NCBI GenBank assembly: GCA_002344205.1
Contig: DDSZ01000039.1
Location: forward strand, 239,192 to 303,191
From: Opitutaceae bacterium UBA2377
GTDB lineage: Bacteria > Verrucomicrobiota > Verrucomicrobiia > Opitutales > Opitutaceae
Length of the DNA: 64,000 bases
Reading direction: 5' to 3'
The position numbers were made by a program, and so were the translations under genes. The notes beneath the pieces were generated by a model. The model saw nothing but the letters and a program-made list of their open reading frames with translations, was not told the origin of the DNA and made no database searches. Positions 1-8,045 of the stretch are shown here, piece after piece; the stretch's first letter is position 1, and every line of letters starts with the position of its first letter.

Positions 1-2
1 TC

Positions 3-608
3 GGCGCCAACGCCGGCTTCTACAGCCTCGCCCTTTCGCACTGGTTCCCGGGTCTCGCCGGCGCGGCCTTCGAACCCATCCCCGCCACCTACGGCCACCT
101 GCGGCGTAACTTCGCCCTCAACGGCGTCGGCAAAATCGTGCCGCACAATCTCGGGCTGTCCGACCAGCCGGGCGAACTCGTCTTCTACACCTACCCCAGC
201 CAGTCCGGCTCGTCCTCGATGACCCGCAACGTGGACGCCGCCGACGTGCAGGAAGTCCGCTGCCCGGTGACGACGCTCGATGTTTTCTGCGCGCAGCACC
301 GGCTCGGCGCGGACTTCATCAAGTGCGACGTCGAGGGCGCCGAACTGTTTGTGTTCAAGGGCGGCACCGGGCTGCTGCGCCGCGACCGGCCCGCGATCTT
401 CACCGAGATGCTCCGCAAGTGGTGCGCCAAATACCAGTATCACCCCAACGACATCATCGCCCACCTCGCCGGACTCGGCTACGGCTGCCATGTCGTGCGC
501 CACGACCGGCTGACGCCCTGCCCGACCGTCACCGACGATACGAAGGAAACGAACTTCATCTTCCTGCACCGCGAGCGCCACGCGTCCGTCGCGGCCGCAC
601 TGGCGTGA
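3..608 (+). CDS. FkbM-family methyltransferase (5' end outside window)
   Basis: Partial gene; about 201 codons are visible and the start lies upstream of base 1. The first visible residues, GANAGFYSLA, are the glycine-rich SAM-binding motif I of FkbM-type class I methyltransferases. FEPIPATYGHL follows, as usual for the family, and later DFIKCDVEGAE matches the FkbM signature (D-x-K-x-D-V-E-G-x-E). FkbM enzymes O-methylate hydroxyls of polyketides or glycans; in this setting a sugar hydroxyl is the likely target (inference). The stop is 7 bases before the next gene, so it appears to be part of the same operon. The acceptor cannot be read from the sequence. Confidence 0.9.
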   Translation, partial: GANAGFYSLALSHWFPGLAGAAFEPIPATYGHLRRNFALNGVGKIVPHNLGLSDQPGELVFYTYPSQSGSSSMTRNVDAADVQEVRCPVTTLDVFCAQHRLGADFIKCDVEGAELFVFKGGTGLLRRDRPAIFTEMLRKWCAKYQYHPNDIIAHLAGLGYGCHVVRHDRLTPCPTVTDDTKETNFIFLHRERHASVAAALA

Positions 609-615
609 ACAACCC

Positions 616-1671
616 ATGGTGTCGCTTCACCCCATCATCGCCGAGGATATCGCCGCCATCGCGGCGACGCCGCTGCCATGGGAGCGTTTCGCCGGCAAAG
701 CCGTGCTCATCACCGGCGCGGCCGGTTTCCTGCCCGCCTACCTCGTCGAGACGCTGCTGCACCTGAACGACACACGGGCGCTGAATTGCCGGGTGCTCGG
801 CCTGGTGCGCAACTTGGCGAAAGCACGCACGCGTTTCGCCCACCATGCAGCTCGCTCCGACCTGCGCCTGATCGAAGGCGATGTCGCTTGTCCGCTAACC
901 TGGCCGGAACCTGCGCACTTCATTATCCACGCCGCGAGCCAGGCCAGCCCCAAGCATTACGGCCCCGATCCGGTGGGCACCTTCAACGCCAACGTGCTCG
1001 GCACACACCACCTGCTCGAACAGGCCCGGACCTGGCAGAGCGAAGGCTTTCTCTTCGTCAGCAGCGGCGAAGTCTATGGCCGCGTGGCGGCTGAACACAT
1101 TCCCACCAAGGAGTCCGACTACGGCTGGATCGAGATCACCGAATCGCGGTCCTGCTACGCCGAAGGCAAACGCGCCGCCGAGACCCTCGGCGTGAGCCAC
1201 GCCAAGCAATTCGGCACGCCCTTCGTGATCGGACGTCCCTTTCACACCTACGGCCCGGGCATGTCCCTCGACGACGGCCGCGTGCATTCAGATTTCTTGC
1301 TTGGCGTTCTCTCCCATCGCGACCTCGTGCTCCACAGCGATGGCCAGGCCGTGCGCGCTTTCTGCTACCTCGCCGATGCCGTCGCGGGGCTCTTCACCGT
1401 CCTCCTGAAAGGCAGCACCGGCACCGCCTACAACGTCGGCAATCCCGCGGGCGCGCTGAGCATTCGCGCGCTCGCCGATCTGCTGGCCGGTCTGGGCGCC
1501 GGTGGCCCGCTCAAAGTCAGCCATGAAGGCCAGCCGGCCTCGGGCTACCTGCCGAGTCCCATCCCGGTGAACGTCCCCGACGTCACCCGCCTCCGTGCGC
1601 TCGGCTGGCAGCCGGTTTGGTCGCCCAAGGACGGCTTTGCCCGCACGCTTGCCTCTTTCCGGTTGTCATGA
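616..1671 (+). CDS. NAD(P)-dependent sugar epimerase/dehydratase (extended SDR)
   Basis: 351 aa. A Rossmann fold starts with the glycine-rich motif GAAGFLPAY near residues 33-42. The active-site YAEGK (YxxxK) lies near 181-185 and HTYGPG near 213, typical of extended SDRs such as UDP-glucuronate decarboxylase or dTDP-glucose 4,6-dehydratase. It should use NAD(P) to oxidise, dehydrate, epimerise or reduce a nucleotide sugar in the cytoplasm; substrate and reaction cannot be told apart by eye. Its TGA overlaps the ATG of the acetaldehyde dehydrogenase gene (ATGA), indicating translational coupling. With the SDR at 3589 it flanks the aldolase pair, so a role in the same nucleotide-sugar pathway is likely. 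Confidence 0.88.
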   Translation: MVSLHPIIAEDIAAIAATPLPWERFAGKAVLITGAAGFLPAYLVETLLHLNDTRALNCRVLGLVRNLAKARTRFAHHAARSDLRLIEGDVACPLTWPEPAHFIIHAASQASPKHYGPDPVGTFNANVLGTHHLLEQARTWQSEGFLFVSSGEVYGRVAAEHIPTKESDYGWIEITESRSCYAEGKRAAETLGVSHAKQFGTPFVIGRPFHTYGPGMSLDDGRVHSDFLLGVLSHRDLVLHSDGQAVRAFCYLADAVAGLFTVLLKGSTGTAYNVGNPAGALSIRALADLLAGLGAGGPLKVSHEGQPASGYLPSPIPVNVPDVTRLRALGWQPVWSPKDGFARTLASFRLS

Positions 1672-2546
1672 GCCAGCCGCGCAAGCTCCCTGTAGCGATC
1701 CTCGGCACCGGCAACATCGGCACCGACCTGCTGGTGAAGGTGCTGCGCTCACCCGTGCTCGACTGCCGCCTGTTCGCCGGCCGCAACCTCTCCTCGCCGG
1801 GCATGACCAAGGCCAGCCTGCTCAACGTCCCCGTCTCGGCCAAGGGCATCGACAGCATTCGCGAATTGCGCGGCCAGGTCGAACTGGTCTTCGACGCCAC
1901 CAGCGCGGAAAGCCACCTCAAGCACGCGCCGGTGCTCGCCGAGCTGGGCGTGACGGTCGTGGATCTCACCCCGGCCCAGGTCGGCCGCATGTGCGTGCCC
2001 GCAGTCAATCTCGCGGACTGCCTCGACCAGCCCAACGTCAACATGGTCACCTGCGGCGGCCAGGCCTCCGTGCCCCTCGCCTGGGCCATCGCCCAAGCCA
2101 ACCCCGGCGTCGAATACATCGAGACCGTCTCCAGCATCGCCTCGCGCAGCGCCGGCCCGGCCACGCGCATCAACCTCGACGAATACCTGCTCACCACCGA
2201 GACCGGCCTGCGCACCTTCGCGGCCTGCCCGCACACCAAGGCGATCCTCAACCTGAATCCCGCGCAGCCCTGCATTCATATGCAGACGACCGTCATGGCG
2301 AAAATCCGCCAGCCCGACCTCGCCCGCACGCGCGAACGGGTCGAGGCCATGGTCGCCGTCATCAAAAAATACGTGCCCGGCTACCAACTGATTCTGCCGC
2401 CCCTGCTCGAAGGCGGCCGGCTCGTCACCATGGTCCGCGTGGACGGGCTCGGCGACTACCTGCCGCGCTACGCGGGCAACCTCGACATTATCAATTGCGC
2501 CGCGATTGCCTTCGCCGAGGCGCGCGCCCATCGTCGCCAAACTTAG
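1668..2546 (+). CDS. mhpF: Acetaldehyde dehydrogenase (acylating), MhpF/DmpF family
   Basis: 292 aa, slightly shorter than the usual ~310. The N-terminal Rossmann motif is GTGNIGTD (about 12-19). TCGGQAS near residue 128 carries the catalytic cysteine, and SAGPATR plus NLDEY follow as in DmpF/MhpF. The family interconverts acetaldehyde, CoA and NAD+ with acetyl-CoA and NADH, and normally forms a channelling complex with a 4-hydroxy-2-oxovalerate aldolase. That partner is the next gene, 2 bases downstream. The start at 1668 is chosen because it overlaps the preceding stop and begins just before the Rossmann strand; an in-frame ATG at 1617 would run far into the previous gene. Finding it inside a glycan locus rather than an aromatic-degradation operon suggests a biosynthetic use (inference). 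Confidence 0.88.
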   Translation: MSQPRKLPVAILGTGNIGTDLLVKVLRSPVLDCRLFAGRNLSSPGMTKASLLNVPVSAKGIDSIRELRGQVELVFDATSAESHLKHAPVLAELGVTVVDLTPAQVGRMCVPAVNLADCLDQPNVNMVTCGGQASVPLAWAIAQANPGVEYIETVSSIASRSAGPATRINLDEYLLTTETGLRTFAACPHTKAILNLNPAQPCIHMQTTVMAKIRQPDLARTRERVEAMVAVIKKYVPGYQLILPPLLEGGRLVTMVRVDGLGDYLPRYAGNLDIINCAAIAFAEARAHRRQT

Positions 2547-2548
2547 CC

Positions 2549-3592
2549 ATGCCGGACAAACCCAGCATCACGGTCTGCGACGCCACCCTGCGCGATGGCT
2601 CGCACGCCTGCAGCCACCAGATCACGCTGGAGCAGGTCCGCACCTACGCCGCCGCGTCCGAGGCGGCCGGGTTCTCTTTTCTCGAAGTCGGCCACGGCAA
2701 CGGGCTCGGCGCCTCCTCCCTTCAGGTCGGCGAAAGCCTCGTGCCCGAGGGCGAGATGCTCCGCGCGGCCAAGGCCTGCCTCCGCCGCACCAAGCTCAGC
2801 GTCCACGTCATTCCGGGCTTCGCCACCATCCAGCGCGACATCGCCGGTGCGCTCGATGCGGGTGTGGACCTCTTCCGCGTCGGCTGCCACTGCACCGAGG
2901 CCGACATCACCCAACGCCACATCGGCCACGTGCGTTCCGTCGGTCGCGAGGCCTGGGGCGTGCTCATGATGAGTCACATGGCCTCGAAGGACGTGCTCCT
3001 CGAGGAGGCCAAGAAAATGCAGTCCTACGGTGCCCAGGGCATCGTGCTCATGGATTCGGCCGGCGCGTATTTTCCCGCGGATGTCACCGAGAAGATCGGT
3101 CTGCTCGCCAGCCGCCTCGACGTGCCGGTCGGCTTCCACGCCCACGACAACCTCGGCCTGAGCATCGCCAACTCGCTGGCCGCATTGGAGGCCGGCGCCC
3201 GCATCATCGACGGCACGGCCAAGGGTTTCGGCGCCGGCGCGGGCAACGCGCCGCTCGAACTCCTCGCCGCCGTCCTGCGCCAGCGCGGCTACCCAACCTC
3301 GCTCGATTTCTACCGGGCCCTCGATGTCGCCGGGGTGGCGGAAAAACTTTTCGCGGGCTCCCTGCCCGGCGCCAGCGACATCACGATCGTCAGCGGACTG
3401 GCGGGCGTGTTCTCCGGTTTCGCCAAACCCGTCCAGCGCGCCGCGACCCAGCTCGGCGTGGACCCGCGCGATGTCTTCTTCGAACTGGGCCGCCGCAAGG
3501 TCGTGGGCGGCCAGGAAGACATCATCCTCGAAGTCGCCAACGAACTCGCCCGCCGTCAGGCCGGCGCCAACCCCGGATCACCCGCCCCATGA
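2549..3592 (+). CDS. mhpE: 4-hydroxy-2-oxovalerate aldolase family protein (MhpE/DmpG, DRE-TIM barrel)
   Basis: 347 aa, the normal family length. The DRE-TIM signature DATLRDGSHA lies near residues 12-21, the metal-binding HAHDN near 196-200, and the conserved GAGAGNAPLE stretch follows. Known members cleave 4-hydroxy-2-oxo acids to pyruvate plus an aldehyde with a divalent metal, reversibly, and pass acetaldehyde to the acylating dehydrogenase encoded just upstream. No meta-cleavage genes are nearby, so an anabolic role, condensing pyruvate with an aldehyde to a 4-hydroxy-2-oxo acid, seems more likely (inference). Its TGA overlaps the next ATG (ATGA). Family assignment is firm; the physiological direction and aldehyde are not. 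Confidence 0.88.
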   Translation: MPDKPSITVCDATLRDGSHACSHQITLEQVRTYAAASEAAGFSFLEVGHGNGLGASSLQVGESLVPEGEMLRAAKACLRRTKLSVHVIPGFATIQRDIAGALDAGVDLFRVGCHCTEADITQRHIGHVRSVGREAWGVLMMSHMASKDVLLEEAKKMQSYGAQGIVLMDSAGAYFPADVTEKIGLLASRLDVPVGFHAHDNLGLSIANSLAALEAGARIIDGTAKGFGAGAGNAPLELLAAVLRQRGYPTSLDFYRALDVAGVAEKLFAGSLPGASDITIVSGLAGVFSGFAKPVQRAATQLGVDPRDVFFELGRRKVVGGQEDIILEVANELARRQAGANPGSPAP

Positions 3593-4644
3593 AAGCCGCC
3601 CTCGATCTCGTTCGCGCCGATGCCGAAGCCGTGCTCTCGGGCCGCACCGCCCGGCTCGATGCGCTGCGCGGTCAGCACCTGTTCATCAGCGGCGGCACGG
3701 GTTTCCTCGGCGCGTGGCTGCTGGAACTGGCCGCCGTGCTCAACGCGCAGCACGGCTTCGGACTCAAGCTCACCGTCTTCAGCCGCAACGCCCGCGATTT
3801 TGCCCGGCGCTGGCCACACCTGGGCAAACTCGATTGGATCCATTTCCAAGAAGGCGACATCCGCTACCTCGCCGAGCTGCCGCGCGACACGCGCTACATC
3901 ATCCACGCCGCCGCCCTCACCGACCGCCGCCTCTTCGCCTCCCAGCCCGGCGCGGTCGCCGAAACGAACGGCCTGGGCACGCTGCGCATCCTGCGCGCCG
4001 CCAATTTGCTCGAGGACCTGCAGAAATTCGTGCTGCTCAGCTCCGGCCTCGTTTACGGCCGGCAGCCGTGGGAAACGCCCGCCATCGCGGAAAATTTCGC
4101 CGGACCGTTGCGTTGCGACGAGGTCACGTCGGTTTACGCCGAGTCCAAGCGCTACGCCGAGGTCATCGCCCAGTGCGCGATCAGCGAGAGCAAGCTGCCG
4201 GTCGTCACGCTGCGTCCTTTTGCCTTCGTCGGTCCCTACCAGTCGCTGCAACTGCCGTGGGCCGTCACCGACTTTATCCGCGACAGCCTGAACGGCGGCC
4301 CCATCCGCATCATGGGCGACGGCGCCACGGTGCGCAGCATCCTGTATGGCAGCGATTTTGCCTTCTGGGTCCTCTCCACGCTCGTGAACGGCCGGGCGCG
4401 CGAAACCTACAACGTCGGCAGTCCCGAGCCCATTGACCTGATCTCGCTCGCGCGTCTCATCACCCGCCACTTCACGCCGGCCCCGGAGATCCGCACCGGC
4501 GTGGGCCAGTCCGGCCACGACCGCAACCGCCTCGTGCCCGTCATCGCCAAGTCCGCGCACGATCTCGGCGCCGCCGTGACCGTGCCGCTCCCCGTGGCCA
4601 TTGAGCGCACCATCGCGTGGAACCGGCTCATCCAATCTTCATGA
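3589..4644 (+). CDS. NAD(P)-dependent sugar epimerase/reductase (extended SDR)
   Basis: 351 aa. SGGTGFLGAW at about 33-42 is the dinucleotide-binding glycine motif, HAAALTD follows the fourth strand, and YAESK near 183-187 is the catalytic YxxxK pair. The C-terminal half contains RSILYGSDFA and ETYNVGSPE, common to nucleotide-sugar epimerases. It probably epimerises or reduces a keto-sugar nucleotide. It overlaps both neighbours by ATGA and sits directly before the thiamine-diphosphate enzyme, so it is a candidate for reducing that enzyme's branched keto product, by analogy with the YerE/YerF step of yersiniose synthesis (inference). The glycan-locus SDRs at 616 and 11583 are only distantly similar. 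Confidence 0.86.
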   Translation: MKAALDLVRADAEAVLSGRTARLDALRGQHLFISGGTGFLGAWLLELAAVLNAQHGFGLKLTVFSRNARDFARRWPHLGKLDWIHFQEGDIRYLAELPRDTRYIIHAAALTDRRLFASQPGAVAETNGLGTLRILRAANLLEDLQKFVLLSSGLVYGRQPWETPAIAENFAGPLRCDEVTSVYAESKRYAEVIAQCAISESKLPVVTLRPFAFVGPYQSLQLPWAVTDFIRDSLNGGPIRIMGDGATVRSILYGSDFAFWVLSTLVNGRARETYNVGSPEPIDLISLARLITRHFTPAPEIRTGVGQSGHDRNRLVPVIAKSAHDLGAAVTVPLPVAIERTIAWNRLIQSS

Positions 4645-6476
4645 AATCGAAAGTCAGCGATATCGTCGCCCGCTTTTTCGCCGGCAAGGGCATCACCCAT
4701 GGCTTCGGCATCATCGGCTCCGCCAACTCGCACCTGTTCGATTCGTTTTTCAACACCACGCCCGGGATCGAGCTGGTCTGCAACCACCACGAGCAGGCCT
4801 GCACGATGGCGGTGCAAACCTACTGGAAAGTCACCGGCACGCCCACCTTCGCCCTCGTGACCGCCGGCGCCGGCTCGAGCAACGCCATCACCGGCGTGCT
4901 CTCGGCGTGGGCCGATTCCATCCCGTGCATCGTGCTTTCCGGACAGGAAAACGCGCGCTACATCACGCCCGATCACGCGCTCCGCCTGTATGGCATCCAG
5001 GGTTACGACAGCCCGTTGGCCGTCAGCAAGATGACCAAATACGGCGCGCGCGTCATGGACCCGCGTCAGGTGCTGTTCGAGTTGGAGAAAGCGTGGCACT
5101 TCGCCACCACCGGACGCCCCGGCCCCTGCTGGCTGGATTTCCCGATGAACGTCCAGGGCGCCCTCGTCGAGGAGGACGATCTGCCGCATTTCCAACCGCC
5201 AAAACCGGAACCGGCTGCTGTCCCGCTCTCCGGCGACGCCCTCGCCAAGGAAGTGAAGCAGGCTCTCGCCCATCTCACCGCCGCCGAGCGCCCGCTGCTC
5301 TGGCTCGGCGTGGGCATCACGATGGCCGGCGCCCGCGAAGAAATCCTCCGCCTCGTGGAGCAACTCGGCATCCCCGCGCTCGTGACCTGGTCGGCGGTGG
5401 ACCTGCTGCCCTCGGAGCATCCGCTCGTCGTCGGCCGCGCCGGCACCTACGGGCAGCGCGCGGCCAATCTCATTCTCCAGAACTGCGACTACCTGCTCGC
5501 CATCGGCACTCGCCTCGCCATCCCGCAGATCGGTTACGAAGTCGCCGAGCTGGCCCGCGCCGCCAAGCAGATCACGGTCGTGGACATTGATCCGACCGAG
5601 CTGCGGAAATACCCGCAGCGTTTCAATCATCCCGTTCACGCCGACGCCGGTGATTTCATCCGCGCCCTGCAATCATCCGCGCCGCGCGCCCCCGCCTCCG
5701 CACATGCCGCCTGGGTTGCCCGCTGTCAGGCCACGCGCGCCCGCTTCCCGTGGATCGGGCCGGAACACGCCGACCAGCGCGGCTTCATGAACACCTACCG
5801 GTTCATGGCGAAGCTCGGTCCGCACCTGAAACCCGACCAGGTCATCGTGACCGACATGGGCACGGCCCTGCTGTGCGGCCATCAGGCGCTCGCGATCAAA
5901 CCGCCGCAACGCCTGCTGACCTCCCAAGGCCTCGGCGAAATGGGCTTCGGCCTGCCCGGGGCCATCGGCGCTTCGTTCGCCCGCAACCGCGGCGAGGTCA
6001 TGTGCCTCAACTGCGACGGCGGCATGATGATGAACCTGCAGGAGCTGCAGACCGTCGTCCACCACCGGCTGCCCATCAAACTTTTCATCTTCAACAACGA
6101 CGGCTACCTCATGATCAAGCACACGCAGAAGGCTATCATGGACGGGCGCTACGCCGGCACCGACCGCAAGTCGGGCGTGAGCTGCCCCGACTTCACGAAG
6201 CTCGCCGCCGCCTTCGACCTGCCCGCCTGGCAAATCCGCACCTGGGAGGATTTCGACCGGGTGCTGCCGCAGGCGCAGGCCGCCACCGGCCCCTGCATCG
6301 TCGAGGTGTTCATGGACCCCGAGCAATATTTCCACCCCAAGCTCTCCCTCGCGAAACAGGCCGACGGCACGCTCGTGTCACCCCCGCTGGAGGACCTTTC
6401 ACCCTTGCTGCCGCGAGCCGTGCTCCGCGAGGAGATGGGCGGCACGCTGCACCCGAAGTCGGAGCACCTCGCCTGA
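4641..6476 (+). CDS. Thiamine-diphosphate-dependent enzyme, acetolactate-synthase/YerE-like
   Basis: 611 aa, full length for the three-domain ThDP family. The N-terminal Pyr domain contains HHEQA with the cofactor-activating glutamate at about residue 51. A central domain runs from about 190 to 340. The C-terminal PP domain has the diphosphate motif NCDGG (Cys458, Asp459) ending at FNN (485), so spacing fits GDG-x(24-30)-NN but the first Gly is Cys. The family decarboxylates 2-oxo acids and transfers the acyl anion; YerE-type members attach it to a 4-keto-sugar. Its place behind a 2-oxo-acid aldolase suggests the donor could be that product rather than pyruvate (inference). The ATG at 4641 overlaps the preceding stop. 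Confidence 0.87.
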   Translation: MKSKVSDIVARFFAGKGITHGFGIIGSANSHLFDSFFNTTPGIELVCNHHEQACTMAVQTYWKVTGTPTFALVTAGAGSSNAITGVLSAWADSIPCIVLSGQENARYITPDHALRLYGIQGYDSPLAVSKMTKYGARVMDPRQVLFELEKAWHFATTGRPGPCWLDFPMNVQGALVEEDDLPHFQPPKPEPAAVPLSGDALAKEVKQALAHLTAAERPLLWLGVGITMAGAREEILRLVEQLGIPALVTWSAVDLLPSEHPLVVGRAGTYGQRAANLILQNCDYLLAIGTRLAIPQIGYEVAELARAAKQITVVDIDPTELRKYPQRFNHPVHADAGDFIRALQSSAPRAPASAHAAWVARCQATRARFPWIGPEHADQRGFMNTYRFMAKLGPHLKPDQVIVTDMGTALLCGHQALAIKPPQRLLTSQGLGEMGFGLPGAIGASFARNRGEVMCLNCDGGMMMNLQELQTVVHHRLPIKLFIFNNDGYLMIKHTQKAIMDGRYAGTDRKSGVSCPDFTKLAAAFDLPAWQIRTWEDFDRVLPQAQAATGPCIVEVFMDPEQYFHPKLSLAKQADGTLVSPPLEDLSPLLPRAVLREEMGGTLHPKSEHLA

Positions 6477-6495
6477 ACCCGCTCTCCGCCCGCCC

Positions 6496-7425
6496 ATGAA
6501 AACCATCACGCTCGTCAGCGGCTGCTACAACGAGGAGGACAACCTCCCCGATCTCGTGGCCCGCGTCTTCGCCGCCGCCGCGAAGTTCCCGCAGTATGCC
6601 TGGGAATACATCATCGTGGACAACTGTTCCACCGACGGCTCGCGCACGCTGCTCCGCCGGATGGCCGCCGAGGACAAGCGGATCAAGGTCATCTTCAACA
6701 CCCGCAACTTCGGCTACATCCGCTCGCCCTACTACGGCATCCTCCAGGCCCGCGGCGACGCGGTCATCTACCTCGCCTCCGACCTGCAGGACCCGCCGGA
6801 GCTGATCACCGAGTTTATCCCGAAGTGGGAGGAAGGCTTCAAGGTGGTCGCCGCGATCAAGAGCGAGAGCGAGGAATCCGCGCTCTTCTTCATGGCCCGC
6901 AAGGCCTACTACGCGTTGGTGGCCAGCTTCAGCAACGTGGACCTGCTGAAAAACTTCACGGGCTTCGGCCTCTACGACCAGACCGTGGTCGAGCAGATGC
7001 GGCAACTCGACGACCCCTATCCCTACTTTCGCGGCATCATCGTCGAGCTGGGTTACCCGATCGCGCGCGTCAGCTTCGTGCAACCGCGGCGCAAGCGCGG
7101 TTTTTCCAAGAGCAATTTCTACAGCCTCTACGACGTCGCGATGCTGGGCTTCACCAACCACAGCAAGGTGCCGCTCCGCCTGGCCACGATGTTCGGCTTC
7201 GCCATGTCCGCGCTCTCGTTTCTCATCGGCCTGATCTACCTCGTGCTGAAACTGATCCTCTGGCGCGAGTTCACCATCGGCCTCGCCCCGGTCGTCGTCG
7301 GCCTGTTTTTCCTCGGCTCGGTCCAGCTGCTCTTCATCGGCATCCTCGGCGAATACATCGGCGCCATCCACACGCACGTCACGAAGCGCCCGCTCGTCGT
7401 CGAGCAGGAACGGATCAACTTCTGA
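6496..7425 (+). CDS. Polyprenyl-phosphate glycosyltransferase, GT2 (GtrB/DPM1-like) with two C-terminal TM helices
   Basis: 309 aa. The GT-A fold opens with VSGCYNEEDN and DNCSTDGS and carries the metal/nucleotide motif ASDLQDPPE near residues 92-100, the classic DxD region of dolichyl- or bactoprenyl-phosphate sugar synthases. RRKRGFSKS near 200 is the conserved basic juxtamembrane motif. Two hydrophobic segments (about 231-255 and 261-290) form the membrane anchor seen in GtrB. The expected reaction is NDP-sugar plus polyprenyl phosphate to polyprenyl-P-sugar at the inner leaflet, supplying donors for GT-C enzymes, which are abundant downstream. It lies 19 bases after the ThDP gene, in the same operon. 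Sugar specificity is unknown. Confidence 0.9.
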   Translation: MKTITLVSGCYNEEDNLPDLVARVFAAAAKFPQYAWEYIIVDNCSTDGSRTLLRRMAAEDKRIKVIFNTRNFGYIRSPYYGILQARGDAVIYLASDLQDPPELITEFIPKWEEGFKVVAAIKSESEESALFFMARKAYYALVASFSNVDLLKNFTGFGLYDQTVVEQMRQLDDPYPYFRGIIVELGYPIARVSFVQPRRKRGFSKSNFYSLYDVAMLGFTNHSKVPLRLATMFGFAMSALSFLIGLIYLVLKLILWREFTIGLAPVVVGLFFLGSVQLLFIGILGEYIGAIHTHVTKRPLVVEQERINF

Positions 7426-7487
7426 CCGGGCGCGGGCGGACTATTGGCTTCACATCCCCCGTCGGCGGGAGTTGAGTTGCCTGAACG

Positions 7488-8045
7488 ATGAAGCCCGACC
7501 CTGCCGCGCCGGCCGATCCGCAGAACCTCCTCCGCCAGCAGCTCATCCTGGCGCAGGTGCGGATCATGGAGCTGGAGGACACCCGGGACGAACTTGCGCC
7601 GCAGATCGCCCAGCTGGAAAAACTGCTGGCCGAGGCGCAAACGCTCGCCGATCACCAGACCGGCACCGCCGCCCACCTTGAACGGGTCCGCGCCGGCCTG
7701 CAGGCCGAGTTCGACCACCTGCGCCACATGCAACATGTGACCAACGAGGCGCTGAACACGGCCCGGGCCGAGGCCGGCGCGCTGGCCGCCCGGGAAAAAA
7801 CCCTGCTGGACGAAGTCGAAAGTCTCCACCTGCTCACCCACCAACTGGCCGAGACGGAGCGGCAGCACCTCACCCGCATCGCTGCACTGGAAAAAGATAT
7901 CGCCGCCGCGCTGGCGGCATCCACCGCGCGGCAGGAGCGCATCAATCAGCTCGATGCCGAGCGCCGCGTCATGAAGGCCTCCCGCAGTTGGCGCTGGACC
8001 GCGTGGCTGCGCTCCCTCGAGCGCACCTTTGGCGGCAAGCCATGA
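7488..8045 (+). CDS. Coiled-coil protein with SxSWR C-terminal tail
   Basis: 185 aa with no catalytic motif. Residues from about 10 to 160 are rich in Leu, Ala, Glu, Gln and Arg in heptad-like spacing and predict a long coiled coil. The tail ASRSWRWTAWLRSLERTF resembles the short membrane-surface motif (SxSWRxTxPLR) at the end of coiled-coil segments often fused to or encoded beside glycosyltransferases. It may act as a scaffold or length-sensing partner for the GT4-like protein encoded next, whose ATG overlaps its stop (ATGA). This function is inferred only from architecture and context. The 62-base gap upstream is the first notable space in the operon. Confidence 0.75.
   Translation: MKPDPAAPADPQNLLRQQLILAQVRIMELEDTRDELAPQIAQLEKLLAEAQTLADHQTGTAAHLERVRAGLQAEFDHLRHMQHVTNEALNTARAEAGALAAREKTLLDEVESLHLLTHQLAETERQHLTRIAALEKDIAAALAASTARQERINQLDAERRVMKASRSWRWTAWLRSLERTFGGKP

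Noticed and set aside
2506..3588. Extension of the SDR at 3589 upstream through the aldolase gene
   Set aside because: The upstream translation is Arg/Pro-rich shadow of the aldolase. The ATG at 3589 overlaps the aldolase stop and directly precedes the Rossmann fold.
1668..3592. Reading the MhpF/MhpE pair as part of an aromatic meta-cleavage pathway
   Set aside because: No dioxygenase, hydrolase, hydratase or decarboxylase genes are near, and all neighbours are sugar enzymes coupled by overlapping codons.
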